Origin: an uncultured Pseudomonadota bacterium
GTDB lineage: Bacteria > Pseudomonadota > Gammaproteobacteria > Burkholderiales > SG8-39
Reading direction: 5' to 3'
Assembly (NCBI GenBank): GCA_903909415.1
Contig: CAIVVS010000216.1
Location: 1-50,519, forward strand
DNA: 50,519 bases
The translations under genes and the position numbers were made by a program. Position 1 is the stretch's first letter, and every line of letters starts with the position of its first letter. The notes beneath the pieces are model-generated. The model made no database searches, was not told the DNA's origin, and saw only the letters and a program-made list of their open reading frames with translations. This document shows, in pieces, positions 34,014 through 43,800 of the stretch.

Positions 34014-36890
34014 ATGGTAAGCCCGAGGCCTGTCGCCCATTCGTTGACCTTCCTGCCGGCCCGGTTGCTGGCCCTGCTGCTCGTCGCGGCCTGCGCCGCG
34101 ACGCCCGTGCCCGCCTCGGCGCAGGCGCTGTCCGGCGCGCCAGCCAACCCGTCGGTCGCCTTCCACTACGGCGCCGACCCGCCCTGGGATGAACTCGCCG
34201 CCTTCGACGCGGTGGTGGTGGAACCCGGCCACTTCCGCTCGGCGCGCCGCTTCCCGGGCGGCAACGACGCCGAGCCGCGCACCCGCACCTTCGCCTACGT
34301 GTCGGTGGGCGAAGTGCATCCGACGCGTGAGTACTTCGCGTCCCTGCCCGACGCCTGGCGCGCCGGGGCGAACACTGCCTGGGGTTCCATCGTCGTGGAC
34401 CAGGCGCAACCCGACTGGCCGCGCTGGTTCGTCGAGCGTGCGGTCAAGCCGCTGTGGGACCAGGGCTACCGCGGCTTCTTCCTGGACACCCTGGATTCCT
34501 TCCACCTGGTGGCAAAGACCGACGCGGAGCGCGCGCGGCAGGCCGAGGGCCTCGCGCGCACCATCACCGCCATCAAGCAGGCCTACCCGGATGCGCGCCT
34601 GATCTTCAACCGCGGCTTCGAGGTGCTGCCCGCCACGCACCGGCTGGCATGGGCGGTCGCCGCCGAGTCGCTGTTCCAGGGCTGGAATGCGGGCGAGAAG
34701 CGCTACACCGAAGTCCCGCAGGCCGACCGCGACTGGCTGCTCGGCCAGTTGCGCCGCGTGAAGGACGAGTACCGCCTGCCGGTCATTTCCATCGACTACG
34801 TGGAACCTGGCAAGCGCGGGCTCGCGCGCGCCACGGCCGCGCGCATTGGCGCGCTGGGCTTCGTGCCCTGGGTGGCGACGCCCGAACTCGACAGCCTGGG
34901 CGTGGGCGCGGTCGAGGTGCTGCCGCGCAAGGTGCTGATGCTGTACGACCGCAACCCCGAGTTCACCATCATGCAGGAGTCGGTGCACCGCTACGGCACC
35001 ATGCCGCTGAACTGGATGGGCTACACCGCACAATACCATGACGTGGCGCAGCCGCTGCCCGCGCATTCGCTCGCCGGACGCTATGCCGGCATCGTGCTGT
35101 GGCTGTCGCGCGATGACCCGGCCGGGGCGGCCAGGCTGCAGGCGTTCCTCGCGCGCGCGCGCGCCGAGGGCGTGCGCATCGCCGCGATCGGCAGCCTGGG
35201 CGCGGCGCGCGGCCAGGGGCTGGAGGAGCTGTTCGGGCTGCGCGCCGCGCCGCTGGCGGGTATCCCGGCCCAGGTCACCATCGAGGCGCGTGACCCCATG
35301 GTCGGCCTGGAGGCGCAGCCGCTGCCGGTCCGGCGCGAGTTCTTCCCGCTGGAGGCCGCGGGCGGGCAACCCCTGCTCAGGCTGCGCGCGACCGGCAGCA
35401 AAGGGGAGGTGCAGCACATGGACGCGGTCGCGCTCATGCCCTGGGGCGGGTACGCGCTGGATCCCTATGCGCTGATGCGCCTGCCGGCCGACGCGGGGTT
35501 CCGCTGGATCGTGGATCCCTTCGCGTTTCTCAAGCGCGCGCTGGCCCTGCCGGAGATGCCCGCGCCGGACCTGACCACCGACAACGGCCGCAGGATGATG
35601 CTCGTCCACATCGACGGCGACGGCTTTCCCAGCCGTGCCGAGCTGCCGGGCGCACCCTATTCGGGCGAAGTGATGCTTCGCGAGTTCATCGCCAGGTACA
35701 AGGTGCCGCACACCGTGTCGGTGATCGAGGCCGAGGTGTCGGGCGCGGGCCTGTACGCGGCGCAGGCGCCCGCGCTCGAGGACATCGCGCGGCGCATCTT
35801 CGCGCTGCCGCATGTCGAGATCGCGAGCCACACCTACACCCACCCGTTCTTGTGGCGCCAGGTCGAGCGCGGCGACACCTCCGAAGCCAAGGCCTACAAC
35901 CTGAAGGTGCCCGGCTACCGCTTCGACGCCAGGCGCGAGATCGCCGGCTCGGCCTCCTACATCGACAACCGCCTGGCCCCGGCCGGCAAGAAGACGGCGG
36001 TGCTGCTCTGGAGCGGGAACTGCGACCCGGGCGAAACCTCGGTGGCCGAGGCGCAGGCCGCCGGACTGCTGAACATGAACGGCGGCGACACGGTGATCAC
36101 GCGCGCCGACCCCAGCCTGACGCGCGTGTCGCCGGTGGGCGTGCCCAAGGGCGCGCACTACCAGGTCTATGCACCCAACCAGAACGAGAACGTCTACACC
36201 AACCTCTGGACCGGGCCCTATTACGGGTACGAGCGCGCGATCGAGACCTTCGAGCTGACCGGGGCGCCGCGCCGCCTCAAGCCGATCAACATCTACTACC
36301 ACGCCTACTCGGCGAGCAAGCGCGCCTCGATCACCGCGCTGGACAAGGTCTACCGCTGGGCGCTGGCGCAGCCGGTGAACAACCTGCACGCGAGCGAGTA
36401 CATCCGCAAGGTGCATGACTTCAACACCCTGGTGGTGGCGCGCGCCGGCGCGGGCGGCTTGACGGGGAGCCCCGACGCCGCGGCGCAATGGCTGGTGCGC
36501 GGCGCGGGCGAACTGCGCGAGCTGCGCCTGCCGGCCAGCCTGGGCCACCCGGTGCTGGACGCGGCCTCCGGGCTCACCGGCTACAACCGCGCCAACGACC
36601 AGCACTACCTGCACATGGCGCGCGGCGAGGCGCGCGTGGCGCTAGCCCCGGCGCCCAGCGCCCTGCCCCATGTCGCCGAGGCGAACGGCCGCACCATGTC
36701 CTTCGAGCGCGACAGCGGCATGAGCATCACGCTCGCCACCCATTCCGGCGCGGTGCTCGCGCTGGCCAACGCCGCGGGCTGCGAAGTCCGCGCCGACGGC
36801 CGCGTGCTCGCCGGTCGCGCCGACGGCCCCCTCACACGCTACGAGAACCGGACCGATGGTCCAGCGCAGATCACGGCAAGGTGCCGCTGA
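34014..36890 (+). CDS. pelA: PelA, Pel polysaccharide hydrolase/deacetylase
   Basis: 958 residues, close to the Pseudomonas protein. Signal peptide cut near ASAQ (residue 37). Domain 1 (about 45-290) is the TIM-barrel GalNAc hydrolase (GH166/GH114-like), with the proposed catalytic Glu218 in WAVAAESLFQGW. A reductase-like region follows (about 300-510). The carbohydrate deacetylase domain starts at about 520 with Asp534-Gly-Asp536 (HIDGDGF) and metal ligands His606 and His610 (ASHTYTHP); a beta-sandwich-like C-terminus ends at 958. PelA trims and de-N-acetylates Pel in the periplasm during export. First gene of a complete pelABCDEFG cluster; overlaps pelB by 35 bases. Confidence 0.95.
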   Translation: MVSPRPVAHSLTFLPARLLALLLVAACAATPVPASAQALSGAPANPSVAFHYGADPPWDELAAFDAVVVEPGHFRSARRFPGGNDAEPRTRTFAYVSVGEVHPTREYFASLPDAWRAGANTAWGSIVVDQAQPDWPRWFVERAVKPLWDQGYRGFFLDTLDSFHLVAKTDAERARQAEGLARTITAIKQAYPDARLIFNRGFEVLPATHRLAWAVAAESLFQGWNAGEKRYTEVPQADRDWLLGQLRRVKDEYRLPVISIDYVEPGKRGLARATAARIGALGFVPWVATPELDSLGVGAVEVLPRKVLMLYDRNPEFTIMQESVHRYGTMPLNWMGYTAQYHDVAQPLPAHSLAGRYAGIVLWLSRDDPAGAARLQAFLARARAEGVRIAAIGSLGAARGQGLEELFGLRAAPLAGIPAQVTIEARDPMVGLEAQPLPVRREFFPLEAAGGQPLLRLRATGSKGEVQHMDAVALMPWGGYALDPYALMRLPADAGFRWIVDPFAFLKRALALPEMPAPDLTTDNGRRMMLVHIDGDGFPSRAELPGAPYSGEVMLREFIARYKVPHTVSVIEAEVSGAGLYAAQAPALEDIARRIFALPHVEIASHTYTHPFLWRQVERGDTSEAKAYNLKVPGYRFDARREIAGSASYIDNRLAPAGKKTAVLLWSGNCDPGETSVAEAQAAGLLNMNGGDTVITRADPSLTRVSPVGVPKGAHYQVYAPNQNENVYTNLWTGPYYGYERAIETFELTGAPRRLKPINIYYHAYSASKRASITALDKVYRWALAQPVNNLHASEYIRKVHDFNTLVVARAGAGGLTGSPDAAAQWLVRGAGELRELRLPASLGHPVLDAASGLTGYNRANDQHYLHMARGEARVALAPAPSALPHVAEANGRTMSFERDSGMSITLATHSGAVLALANAAGCEVRADGRVLAGRADGPLTRYENRTDGPAQITARCR

Positions 36891-39800
36891 GCCGGCGCGC
36901 ATCCGGATCATCTCGGCCTGGTCCCTGGTCGGGGTCACCCTGATGGTCGCGGCCGGGCTGGTGCTGCTGTTCCCCAAGCAGGCGCTGATGGAGCGCCTGC
37001 GCAAGGAAACCGGCAACGACACCCTGACCGCGAACTACCTGGCGAACCTGCTGCGCACCGAGCCTTCGAACCAGGAGCTGCGTGTGCTGCTGGCGGAAAA
37101 GCACATGGCGATGGGCAAGGCCGCCGACGCACGCGAAGCGCTCGCCCCGCTGCTGGCCTCGCCCGATGACGGGATACGCCGGCGCGCGCTGATGCTGGAC
37201 CTGCGCATCGCGGTACGGGACGTGCAGGCGCGCAAGCAGGGCGATCCCGGGCGGGCCGTCCTCGCCGCGCGCGCGGCGAAGCTGGTCGCGGCCATGGCCG
37301 GGGAAGCCTGGGCGCCGCAGGAACTCGTCTACCTGACGCGCCAGGCGCGGGCGCTGGGCGATGCCGCACTTGCGGGGCGGCTCATCGCGCGCCTGCTGGA
37401 ACGCCGCGACAGCCTGCCGCCAGCCTTCCTCACCGAGTCCGCCGCCATCGAGCTGGGCGAGGGTGACTACCGCGAGGCCTCGCTGCTGTACTTCGCCGCG
37501 CGCGACCGGACCGCCGACCCGGCAGAGCGCCGCGAGCTCTGGTTCAAGGGAGTGGCCGCGCTGCAGTCGGGCAACCTGCCGGCGGAGGCGCTGGCCGCGG
37601 CCGAGCGCCACCTGGGCGAACTGGCAGGCGACGACCGCGTGCTCGCCTTCCTGGTGCGGCTCGCGCTGGCGGCCAACGACCCAGCGCGCGCCCAGCAGTA
37701 CATGAAGAAGCTGCTGCGCATCGGCGCGGCAGGCGGTCCCGGCCCGCTGCGGCAGGCCCTTGCCGCGGCGCTGGACTGGATGGTGTCCCCCGCGCATGCG
37801 CAGGCAAGCCCGCCCGTGCCCGGGGCCGCCGCGCCGCCCTGCCCCGGCGACAGGCCCGCGCCCGCGACGCGCGGCATGCGGCCCTACGACGAGGAACTCT
37901 ACAAGCTGGCCTTCGACGTGTTCATGGCCAACGGCAACCAGGAAGACGCCTGGCGGGTCGCCGCAGCCGCCGTCGAGCAGCGCCCCGCGGATGCGTTCTG
38001 GCGCGAGCGGCTGGCGCGCGTTTCCGAGTGGAGTGCGCGGCCCGGCGTGGCGCTGCGCCAGTGGGTCTGGCTGGTGCAGCACGGCGCCTCGGCCGAGAGC
38101 GTGCAGGCGGTGCTGCGACTTGCGCCCGGGCTGAACGACGACGAGGCCCTGCTGCTGGCGTGGCAGGCCGAGGCCGGCCGGCGCAAGCTCGCGCCGGCCG
38201 AATGGCGGCTGGTCGCCGATGCCTTCGAACGCCTCGGCCGCGCGGACGAAGGCATCGCCTGGCTGGAGAAGCAGCACGCCGCCAACCGCGAGCCCGCGTT
38301 GCTGGAAGTGCTGGCCGATTTCGAGGAGCGCGCCGGGCGCGTCGAACAGGCGATCGCCACCTACCAGCGCCTGGTCGCCGCCAGCGGCGCGACGCCGCAG
38401 CGCGCCGTGAAGCTGGCCACGCTGCATTTCCTTCGCGCCGACTACGCCGGCGCATACAAGGTGCTGGAACCGCTGCGCGCGAGCGCGCCGCGCGACGCCG
38501 AGGACTACTGGGAGCTGCTGGCCGAGGTCGCCTGGCAGCTGCAGGACGACGCGGTCGCGCGCCAGGCCTACGGCCTCCTGGCGGAGCGCGAGCAGCCCGA
38601 GGCGTCGGCCTTCGAGCGCCTGATGTCGCTGATGCGCGACGCCCAGCCGCAGGAGGCGGCGCGCCTGGGCGAAGCGGCGTGGGCGCGCTTCGGCAGCGTG
38701 GCCGGACTGCTGCTGGCGCTCGAGTCCGCAGCCGGATCGGGTGACGGGTCAGGGGTCGGACAGGCGGACCGCGCGCGCCAGCGCCGGCTGTTCGGCTCGG
38801 TGGGGCCGGAGCAGGAGGCGCGGCTTGCGACCAATGCCTACTTCTACCAGCTGCGTGCCGCGTGGCTGCAGTCCTCCGGTCGCACCCGGGAGGCGCTGGC
38901 CGACTGGCGCACCGCGTTGCGCATCGCGCCGCGCGGCACCGAGGTGCGCGCAGGCCTGGTGTACTTCCTCGTCGAGGCCGCCGGGCGCGGCGAACTCAGG
39001 CGCGAGCTGCGCGCCGAACTGCTCCGGGCCGAGGCCGTACCCGACGCGGCGCTCGCCGACGCGTATGCCGCGGGCTGGACCACGCTGGAGGAGCCCGCGC
39101 GGGCGCTGGCATGGATGTCGCGCCGGCGCGACGCGCGCAAGGACGACTACCTCTGGCTGCTCAACTACGCCGACCTGCTGGAGCAGGCCGGGCGCGGCGA
39201 CTATGCATGGCGCGTGCGCCGCCATGCCTGGGACGTGGGGCGCAGGCAGATGGCAAGGGCTGACACCGCGTCGCGGCCGGCGCGAGAGAAGCTGGAGCGA
39301 CTGGTGGCCTATGCGCGCATGGTGATGCAGCAGCAGCCAGGTGATGCCTCGCTCGCGGTAGTACGCCGCGTGCTGCGCCAGGACCGCGAGGGCCTGGCCG
39401 CGCGCGCGGCCGAACTGGCGGGCTCGGCAGGGGCCCAGACGGGCAAAGGCGAGGCGCAGCCGAACGCACCGGATGCCGGTTTGAACGCACTGGATGCCCG
39501 TTTGAACGCACTTGATGCGTTGAGCGCCGAACTCGTGCTGGGCTGGCTGATCTCCACCGAGCAGGTCGAGGCGCAGAAGGAATGGCTGTGGAAGCAGTAC
39601 GGCAGGCGGCTCGCCGCGCCGGTGTGGGCCGAGGCCTCGGTGGCGCTGGCCACCAAGGACATCGATGCCCTGGAGCGGCTGCTGGAGCAGAAGGCCGAGG
39701 CCCTGCCGCGCTACAACCGCATCGACGCGGCGCGCGAGACGCAGCGCCTGCGCCTCGCGCAGCAGATCGGCTTCCAGGAACTGGAGCGCCGGCCGGACGA

Positions 39801-40788
39801 TGACGAGATCCACCTGCGCCTGGCCACCGACATGCTGGCATCGGCCTCGAGCATCATCGCGCGCGATGCCTTCTTCACCCGCGGCCTGCTGAGCGGCCAC
39901 GAGAACAGCGTGCGCGCCCAGGTCTGGGTCACGCCCGCGCTGCGCCTGTCGGCGGAGCTGTCGCTCTGGCGCCAGACCACCATGGACGCGCCGCAGCTGG
40001 CCTACACCCCGGGCGTGGACCGCGCGACCACCGCGTCGGTGATGCTGCGCGACGGGCGCGGCGACACCGAGCTCAGCCTCGGGCAGCGCAGCGGCCTGTC
40101 GGACTTCACCACCGCGAAACTGAGCCGCACCCATCGCCTGATGGAGGGCCTGAACGCCGAGGCCGGGCTGTCGCTGCGCGAGCGCGCGCTGGAAACCATC
40201 CCGATGATGGTCGCCGGACACAAGGACGAGGCCCATGCCAGCGCCAACTGGTCGCCCGGCCGCCGCGAGTACATCACCGCGCGCTTCTGGTCCGCGCGCT
40301 ACCACACGCAGCAGGAAACCTTCCTCGGTACGGGGCGCGGCGTGGCGCTGGAGGCGGGCCACCGCCTGCGGCTGGAGTACCCGGACCTGGCGATACGCGC
40401 GTCGCGCCTGATCAGCCACTTCTCGCCCGCGGAACTGGCCGACGGGAAGTCCGCCCTGCTGGTGCCCCCGGGCGGGCTGCCCGCGGGCGGGATACCCGCA
40501 GGCAGCTTCTTCCTGCCGGCCAGCTTCAAGCTGTGGGGCATCAACGCCAGCTTCGGCACTGCCTTGCGCGAGCAGTACGGCCGGGGCATCCGCCCCTTCA
40601 TGGATGTGGGCCGAACCCACAATACCGCCTCCGGCAATGGCTACAATTGGCTGGTCGGGGCAGGCGGCAGCATGGCCGGCCACGATTACCTCTCCGCCTA
40701 CATGCTTCGTTCAAAGGGCGGAGGCGGCGCCAACGTGGCGATCCGCGAGATGGGCCTGCGCTACCAGTACTACTTCGACCGATTCTGA
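36856..40788 (+). CDS. pelB: PelB, TPR scaffold and outer-membrane porin
   Basis: 1310 residues. An N-terminal membrane helix (about 17-38, SAWSLVGVTLMVAAGLVLL) anchors a long periplasmic superhelix of TPR-type repeats (about 50-880). From about residue 1010 to the end is a beta-barrel ending in the aromatic pattern LRYQYYFDRF. PelB recruits PelA and forms the export channel with PelC. Two inserts interrupt the TPR region: a Pro/Ala-rich loop near residues 310-340 and a 7-residue tandem repeat near 868-889 (LNALDAR). The start lies inside the end of pelA. Confidence 0.94.
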   Translation: MVQRRSRQGAAEPARIRIISAWSLVGVTLMVAAGLVLLFPKQALMERLRKETGNDTLTANYLANLLRTEPSNQELRVLLAEKHMAMGKAADAREALAPLLASPDDGIRRRALMLDLRIAVRDVQARKQGDPGRAVLAARAAKLVAAMAGEAWAPQELVYLTRQARALGDAALAGRLIARLLERRDSLPPAFLTESAAIELGEGDYREASLLYFAARDRTADPAERRELWFKGVAALQSGNLPAEALAAAERHLGELAGDDRVLAFLVRLALAANDPARAQQYMKKLLRIGAAGGPGPLRQALAAALDWMVSPAHAQASPPVPGAAAPPCPGDRPAPATRGMRPYDEELYKLAFDVFMANGNQEDAWRVAAAAVEQRPADAFWRERLARVSEWSARPGVALRQWVWLVQHGASAESVQAVLRLAPGLNDDEALLLAWQAEAGRRKLAPAEWRLVADAFERLGRADEGIAWLEKQHAANREPALLEVLADFEERAGRVEQAIATYQRLVAASGATPQRAVKLATLHFLRADYAGAYKVLEPLRASAPRDAEDYWELLAEVAWQLQDDAVARQAYGLLAEREQPEASAFERLMSLMRDAQPQEAARLGEAAWARFGSVAGLLLALESAAGSGDGSGVGQADRARQRRLFGSVGPEQEARLATNAYFYQLRAAWLQSSGRTREALADWRTALRIAPRGTEVRAGLVYFLVEAAGRGELRRELRAELLRAEAVPDAALADAYAAGWTTLEEPARALAWMSRRRDARKDDYLWLLNYADLLEQAGRGDYAWRVRRHAWDVGRRQMARADTASRPAREKLERLVAYARMVMQQQPGDASLAVVRRVLRQDREGLAARAAELAGSAGAQTGKGEAQPNAPDAGLNALDARLNALDALSAELVLGWLISTEQVEAQKEWLWKQYGRRLAAPVWAEASVALATKDIDALERLLEQKAEALPRYNRIDAARETQRLRLAQQIGFQELERRPDDDEIHLRLATDMLASASSIIARDAFFTRGLLSGHENSVRAQVWVTPALRLSAELSLWRQTTMDAPQLAYTPGVDRATTASVMLRDGRGDTELSLGQRSGLSDFTTAKLSRTHRLMEGLNAEAGLSLRERALETIPMMVAGHKDEAHASANWSPGRREYITARFWSARYHTQQETFLGTGRGVALEAGHRLRLEYPDLAIRASRLISHFSPAELADGKSALLVPPGGLPAGGIPAGSFFLPASFKLWGINASFGTALREQYGRGIRPFMDVGRTHNTASGNGYNWLVGAGGSMAGHDYLSAYMLRSKGGGGANVAIREMGLRYQYYFDRF
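39460..39522 (+). repeat. 21-bp tandem repeat inside pelB
   Basis: Three 21-bp units start at 39460, 39481 and 39502, encoding PNAPDAG, LNALDAR and LNALDAL. The second and third differ at few bases, which suggests a local expansion in a linker of the TPR scaffold. Confidence 0.7.
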
Positions 40789-40797
40789 GGAACCATC

Positions 40798-41349
40798 ATG
40801 GGACATCCCTTGGCAGCAACCGTCCGGCACGCCGCAATCCTGCTTCTCGCGGCATTCGCCTGCCTGCTCGGCGCCTGCTCGGTGGTGGACGTCGCGCGCG
40901 GCACCGCGCCACTGGAGCGCGGCGCGAAGTGGGCGCTGCTGCCGATGAGCAACCACACCGAGTCGCCGCAGGCCGGCCTGCGCGCCGAGTCCATCGCCGA
41001 GGTGCTGCTGCGCGCGCGCGGCGTCGGCTCCCTCGCCCGCTACCCCGCCTCGCTGAATCCGGATGCGCTGCTGGAACCGGCCGACCGCAAGCTCCAGGGC
41101 GAGGCGCTGAAATGGGCGCGCGGCGAGAACGCGCGCTATGCGGTCTACGGCGCCGTGGACGAATGGCGCTACAAGGTCGGCATCGACGGCGAGCCGGCGG
41201 TGGGCCTCGCGCTGCATGTCATGGACCTGAAGACCGGCGAGGTGGTCTGGAGCGCCGCGGGCGCGCGCAGCGGCTGGAGCCGCGAGGCGCTCTCGGCCGT
41301 GGCGCAGAAACTGATGCGCGAACTGCTGGACGGCGCCCCGCTGCAGTGA
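40798..41349 (+). CDS. pelC: PelC, outer-membrane lipoprotein
   Basis: 183 residues. Lipoprotein signal with lipobox LGAC (Cys27) after a hydrophobic stretch ILLLAAFACLL. The mature domain has ALLPMSNHTESPQAGLRAESIAEVLL and ENARYAVYGAVDEWRYK, as in PelC, which forms a dodecameric ring under the PelB barrel and guides the cationic polymer out. It follows pelB by 9 bases. Confidence 0.93.
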   Translation: MGHPLAATVRHAAILLLAAFACLLGACSVVDVARGTAPLERGAKWALLPMSNHTESPQAGLRAESIAEVLLRARGVGSLARYPASLNPDALLEPADRKLQGEALKWARGENARYAVYGAVDEWRYKVGIDGEPAVGLALHVMDLKTGEVVWSAAGARSGWSREALSAVAQKLMRELLDGAPLQ

Positions 41350-41400
41350 CCCGCCGGTGACATCTCCCGCGCGCCCGCAACCAACGCCGTCGGGCCGGCC

Positions 41401-42774
41401 GTGAGCGAGGGCAACGGCATCGCGAAGGACGGCATCGCCGGCGGCGGCGCGGCCCCGCGCGTCAGCTGGCTGCGCTCGCCGCGGTCCGAGGGCGCGTGGA
41501 TCTGGGTGGAGAGCACCGTGATCACCCTGGTCGCCATAGCACTCGGGTTCTGGATCGACCCGGCCGACCCGTTCTTCCTGCGCGCCGAGTTTCCCTGGAG
41601 CTGGTTCGCCGCGGTGCTGCTCGCGCTGCGCTACGGGGTGCTGTCCGGCATCCTGTCGGCCGCCATCCTGCTGGCGGGCTGGTACGCATGGGTGCCGGGG
41701 CACTTCGACGCCGAGGTGCCCAAGCTCTACTTCCTGGGCGGGCTGCTGCTGGTGATGGTGTGCGGCGAGTACAGCGGCAACTGGGGCACGCGCCTGCGCC
41801 GGCTGTCCGAGCTGAACCTGTACCTCGAGGACCGGGTCGAGCGCATCACCAAGCGCCTGTACCTGCTGCGCCTGTCGCACGACCGGCTGGAGCAGGACCT
41901 GCTCACCCGGCCGACCACGCTGCGCGACGCGCTGTCGGACCTGCGTCGCCGCCTGGCGCTGGAACACCGCGACGGCCCGCTGCCCGGCGCCCAGGTGTTC
42001 CTCGACTTCATCGCCCAGCAGTGCCAGCTGGAGGTCGCGGCGATCTACCACGCGCGCTGGGACCTGGACCGCAGCTACGAGCGCGTGGCGCAGGTCGGCG
42101 AGCCGCCGGCGCTGCGCCACGACGACGCGCTGCTGGTGTTCGCCCGCGAGCGCCAGAAACTCGCCCACGTGCAGACCGGCGACATGGAGGGCAAGGCGCC
42201 GACCGACCACCTCGTGGTGGCGCCGCTGGTCAGCAGCGACGGGCGCGGCGTGGGCATGCTGGTGGTCACGCGCATGCCCTTCTTCGCGCTGAAGGAGGAA
42301 ACGCTGCAGATGCTGGCCGTGCTGCTCGCCTCGTACGCGGACGGCGTGGTGATCGCGGAGCGCGCAGCGCCGCTGATGCGGGCGCACCCGGACTGTCCCG
42401 AGGAGTTCGTCGAGGAAATGATCAAGCTCGCGCGCATCCAGCGCGAGTTCGGCCTCGTGTCCCACATCGTGGTGCTGTCCATCGACGACGGCCCGAACCG
42501 CCAGGACATCTACGAGGCGGTGCAACGCAGCCGGCGCACGCCTGACGTGACGTGGGGCATCGAGAACCGGCGTGGGCGCGGCTTCGTGATCAACCTGATG
42601 CCGCTGGCCGGGCGCGCGGCCGTGGAAGGCTACGTGACCCGCACCGAGCTCTCGCTGCAGCGCGGATTCGGCGGCAATCTCGGCGCGCTGGGCGTGCGCA
42701 CTCACCTGATCCCGCTGTCGGAGCCGGCGCCGCTGGACGCCGTGCGCCGCGTGGTCGAGGAGCCGGCGCGCTGA
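41401..42774 (+). CDS. pelD: PelD, c-di-GMP receptor of the Pel synthase
   Basis: 457 residues from a GTG. Membrane helices lie between about residues 35 and 125 (VITLVAIALGFWI, FAAVLLALRYGVLSGILSAAI, LYFLGGLLLVMVCG). A coiled-coil-like helix (about 135-180), a GAF domain (about 190-325) and a degenerate GGDEF domain (about 330-445) follow. The GGDEF lacks an active site, but RTPD at 379-382 matches the RxxD inhibitory-site motif that binds c-di-GMP in PelD. Activation of Pel polymerisation by c-di-GMP is therefore likely. It lies 51 bases after pelC. Confidence 0.94.
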   Translation: MSEGNGIAKDGIAGGGAAPRVSWLRSPRSEGAWIWVESTVITLVAIALGFWIDPADPFFLRAEFPWSWFAAVLLALRYGVLSGILSAAILLAGWYAWVPGHFDAEVPKLYFLGGLLLVMVCGEYSGNWGTRLRRLSELNLYLEDRVERITKRLYLLRLSHDRLEQDLLTRPTTLRDALSDLRRRLALEHRDGPLPGAQVFLDFIAQQCQLEVAAIYHARWDLDRSYERVAQVGEPPALRHDDALLVFARERQKLAHVQTGDMEGKAPTDHLVVAPLVSSDGRGVGMLVVTRMPFFALKEETLQMLAVLLASYADGVVIAERAAPLMRAHPDCPEEFVEEMIKLARIQREFGLVSHIVVLSIDDGPNRQDIYEAVQRSRRTPDVTWGIENRRGRGFVINLMPLAGRAAVEGYVTRTELSLQRGFGGNLGALGVRTHLIPLSEPAPLDAVRRVVEEPAR

Positions 42775-42798
42775 CGGGGCGCCCGCCATGGAACCCTG

Positions 42799-43800
42799 AT
42801 GGATCCCAAGTCGTTCATCCTGTCGGCGCTGCTGGAGCTGGGTTCGGTCTACTTCCTGTCCGACCTCACCGACTCGAACCGCGGCCTGGTCGCCTACTTC
42901 ACGCTGCACGCGACCTCCAGTTCGCTTGCCGCCTGGGTGGCGCATTTCGTGCTGCCGCCGCGCTACCGCAGGCCGCGCGCCCTGGTGCTGGCCAGCTTCT
43001 TCTGCTTCGCCTTCTTCATCCCGCTGCTGGGGACGCTGGGCATGCTGGTGGCGGTGCAGGTCAACCTGTACGCCCCCAAGGCGCGCGAGTACCTGCCGTT
43101 CCGCTCGGTGGAACAACCCGAGTACGTGCTGTCGATCAAGGACCCCGACCCGCAGTTCCGCATGAGCGGCCTGAAGGCCATGCTGCTGGACGCGAGCGTT
43201 CCCAGCGAACTGCGCCTGAAGTCGCTGATCGCGCTGCAGAACATGCCATCGCGCATCGCCGGCCCGATGCTGCGCACGCTGCTGGCCGACCCGAGCGACG
43301 ACATGCGCCTGCTGGCCTACGGCATGCTGGACTCGCAGGAAAAGCGCATCAACGCGGCGATCCGCGACGAGATGGTGGCGCTGGAGGCGCTGCCCGACGA
43401 CGCGAGCCGCCTGCCGCCGCTGCGCCACCTCGCGGAACTCAACTGGGAGCTGGTGTACGCCGGGCTGGTGCAGGGCGACGTGCGCGACCACGCCACCGGC
43501 CAGTCCCTCGCGTGGACCGAGAAGGCCCTGGCCCACGCGCCCTGGGAACCCGGGCTCTGGTTCCTCAAGGCGCGCGTGCTGCAGGCGCAGGGCCGCTTCG
43601 ACGACGCGGCGCAGGCCTTCTCCATCGCCGCCTCCAGCGGCCTTGCCGAGACGCGCGCCATGCCCTACCTCGCCGAGCTCGCCTATGCGCGGCGCGAATT
43701 CACTTCGCTGCGCGAGTACCTGCGCATCATCGCCCACAGCCAGTCCACGCCGACCATGGCGCCCATCATCCAGTTCTGGACCGGCAAGGTGAAGGGATGA
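42799..43800 (+). CDS. pelE: PelE, inner-membrane TPR protein
   Basis: 333 residues. Membrane segments near the N-terminus (about 15-50 and 60-90, ALVLASFFCFAFFIPLLGTL) are followed by a cytoplasmic helical, TPR-like domain to the end (LAELNWELVYAGLVQGDV, EPGLWFLKARVLQAQGRFDDAA). PelE links PelD, PelF and PelG in the inner-membrane synthase complex. Its stop overlaps the pelF start (ATGA). Confidence 0.93.
   Translation: MDPKSFILSALLELGSVYFLSDLTDSNRGLVAYFTLHATSSSLAAWVAHFVLPPRYRRPRALVLASFFCFAFFIPLLGTLGMLVAVQVNLYAPKAREYLPFRSVEQPEYVLSIKDPDPQFRMSGLKAMLLDASVPSELRLKSLIALQNMPSRIAGPMLRTLLADPSDDMRLLAYGMLDSQEKRINAAIRDEMVALEALPDDASRLPPLRHLAELNWELVYAGLVQGDVRDHATGQSLAWTEKALAHAPWEPGLWFLKARVLQAQGRFDDAAQAFSIAASSGLAETRAMPYLAELAYARREFTSLREYLRIIAHSQSTPTMAPIIQFWTGKVKG

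Noticed and set aside
33108..36614. 1168-codon minus-strand frame over pelA
   Set aside because: Opposite to pelA, whose residues and domains are clearly real. The translation is rich in His, Arg, Gly and Val without domains.
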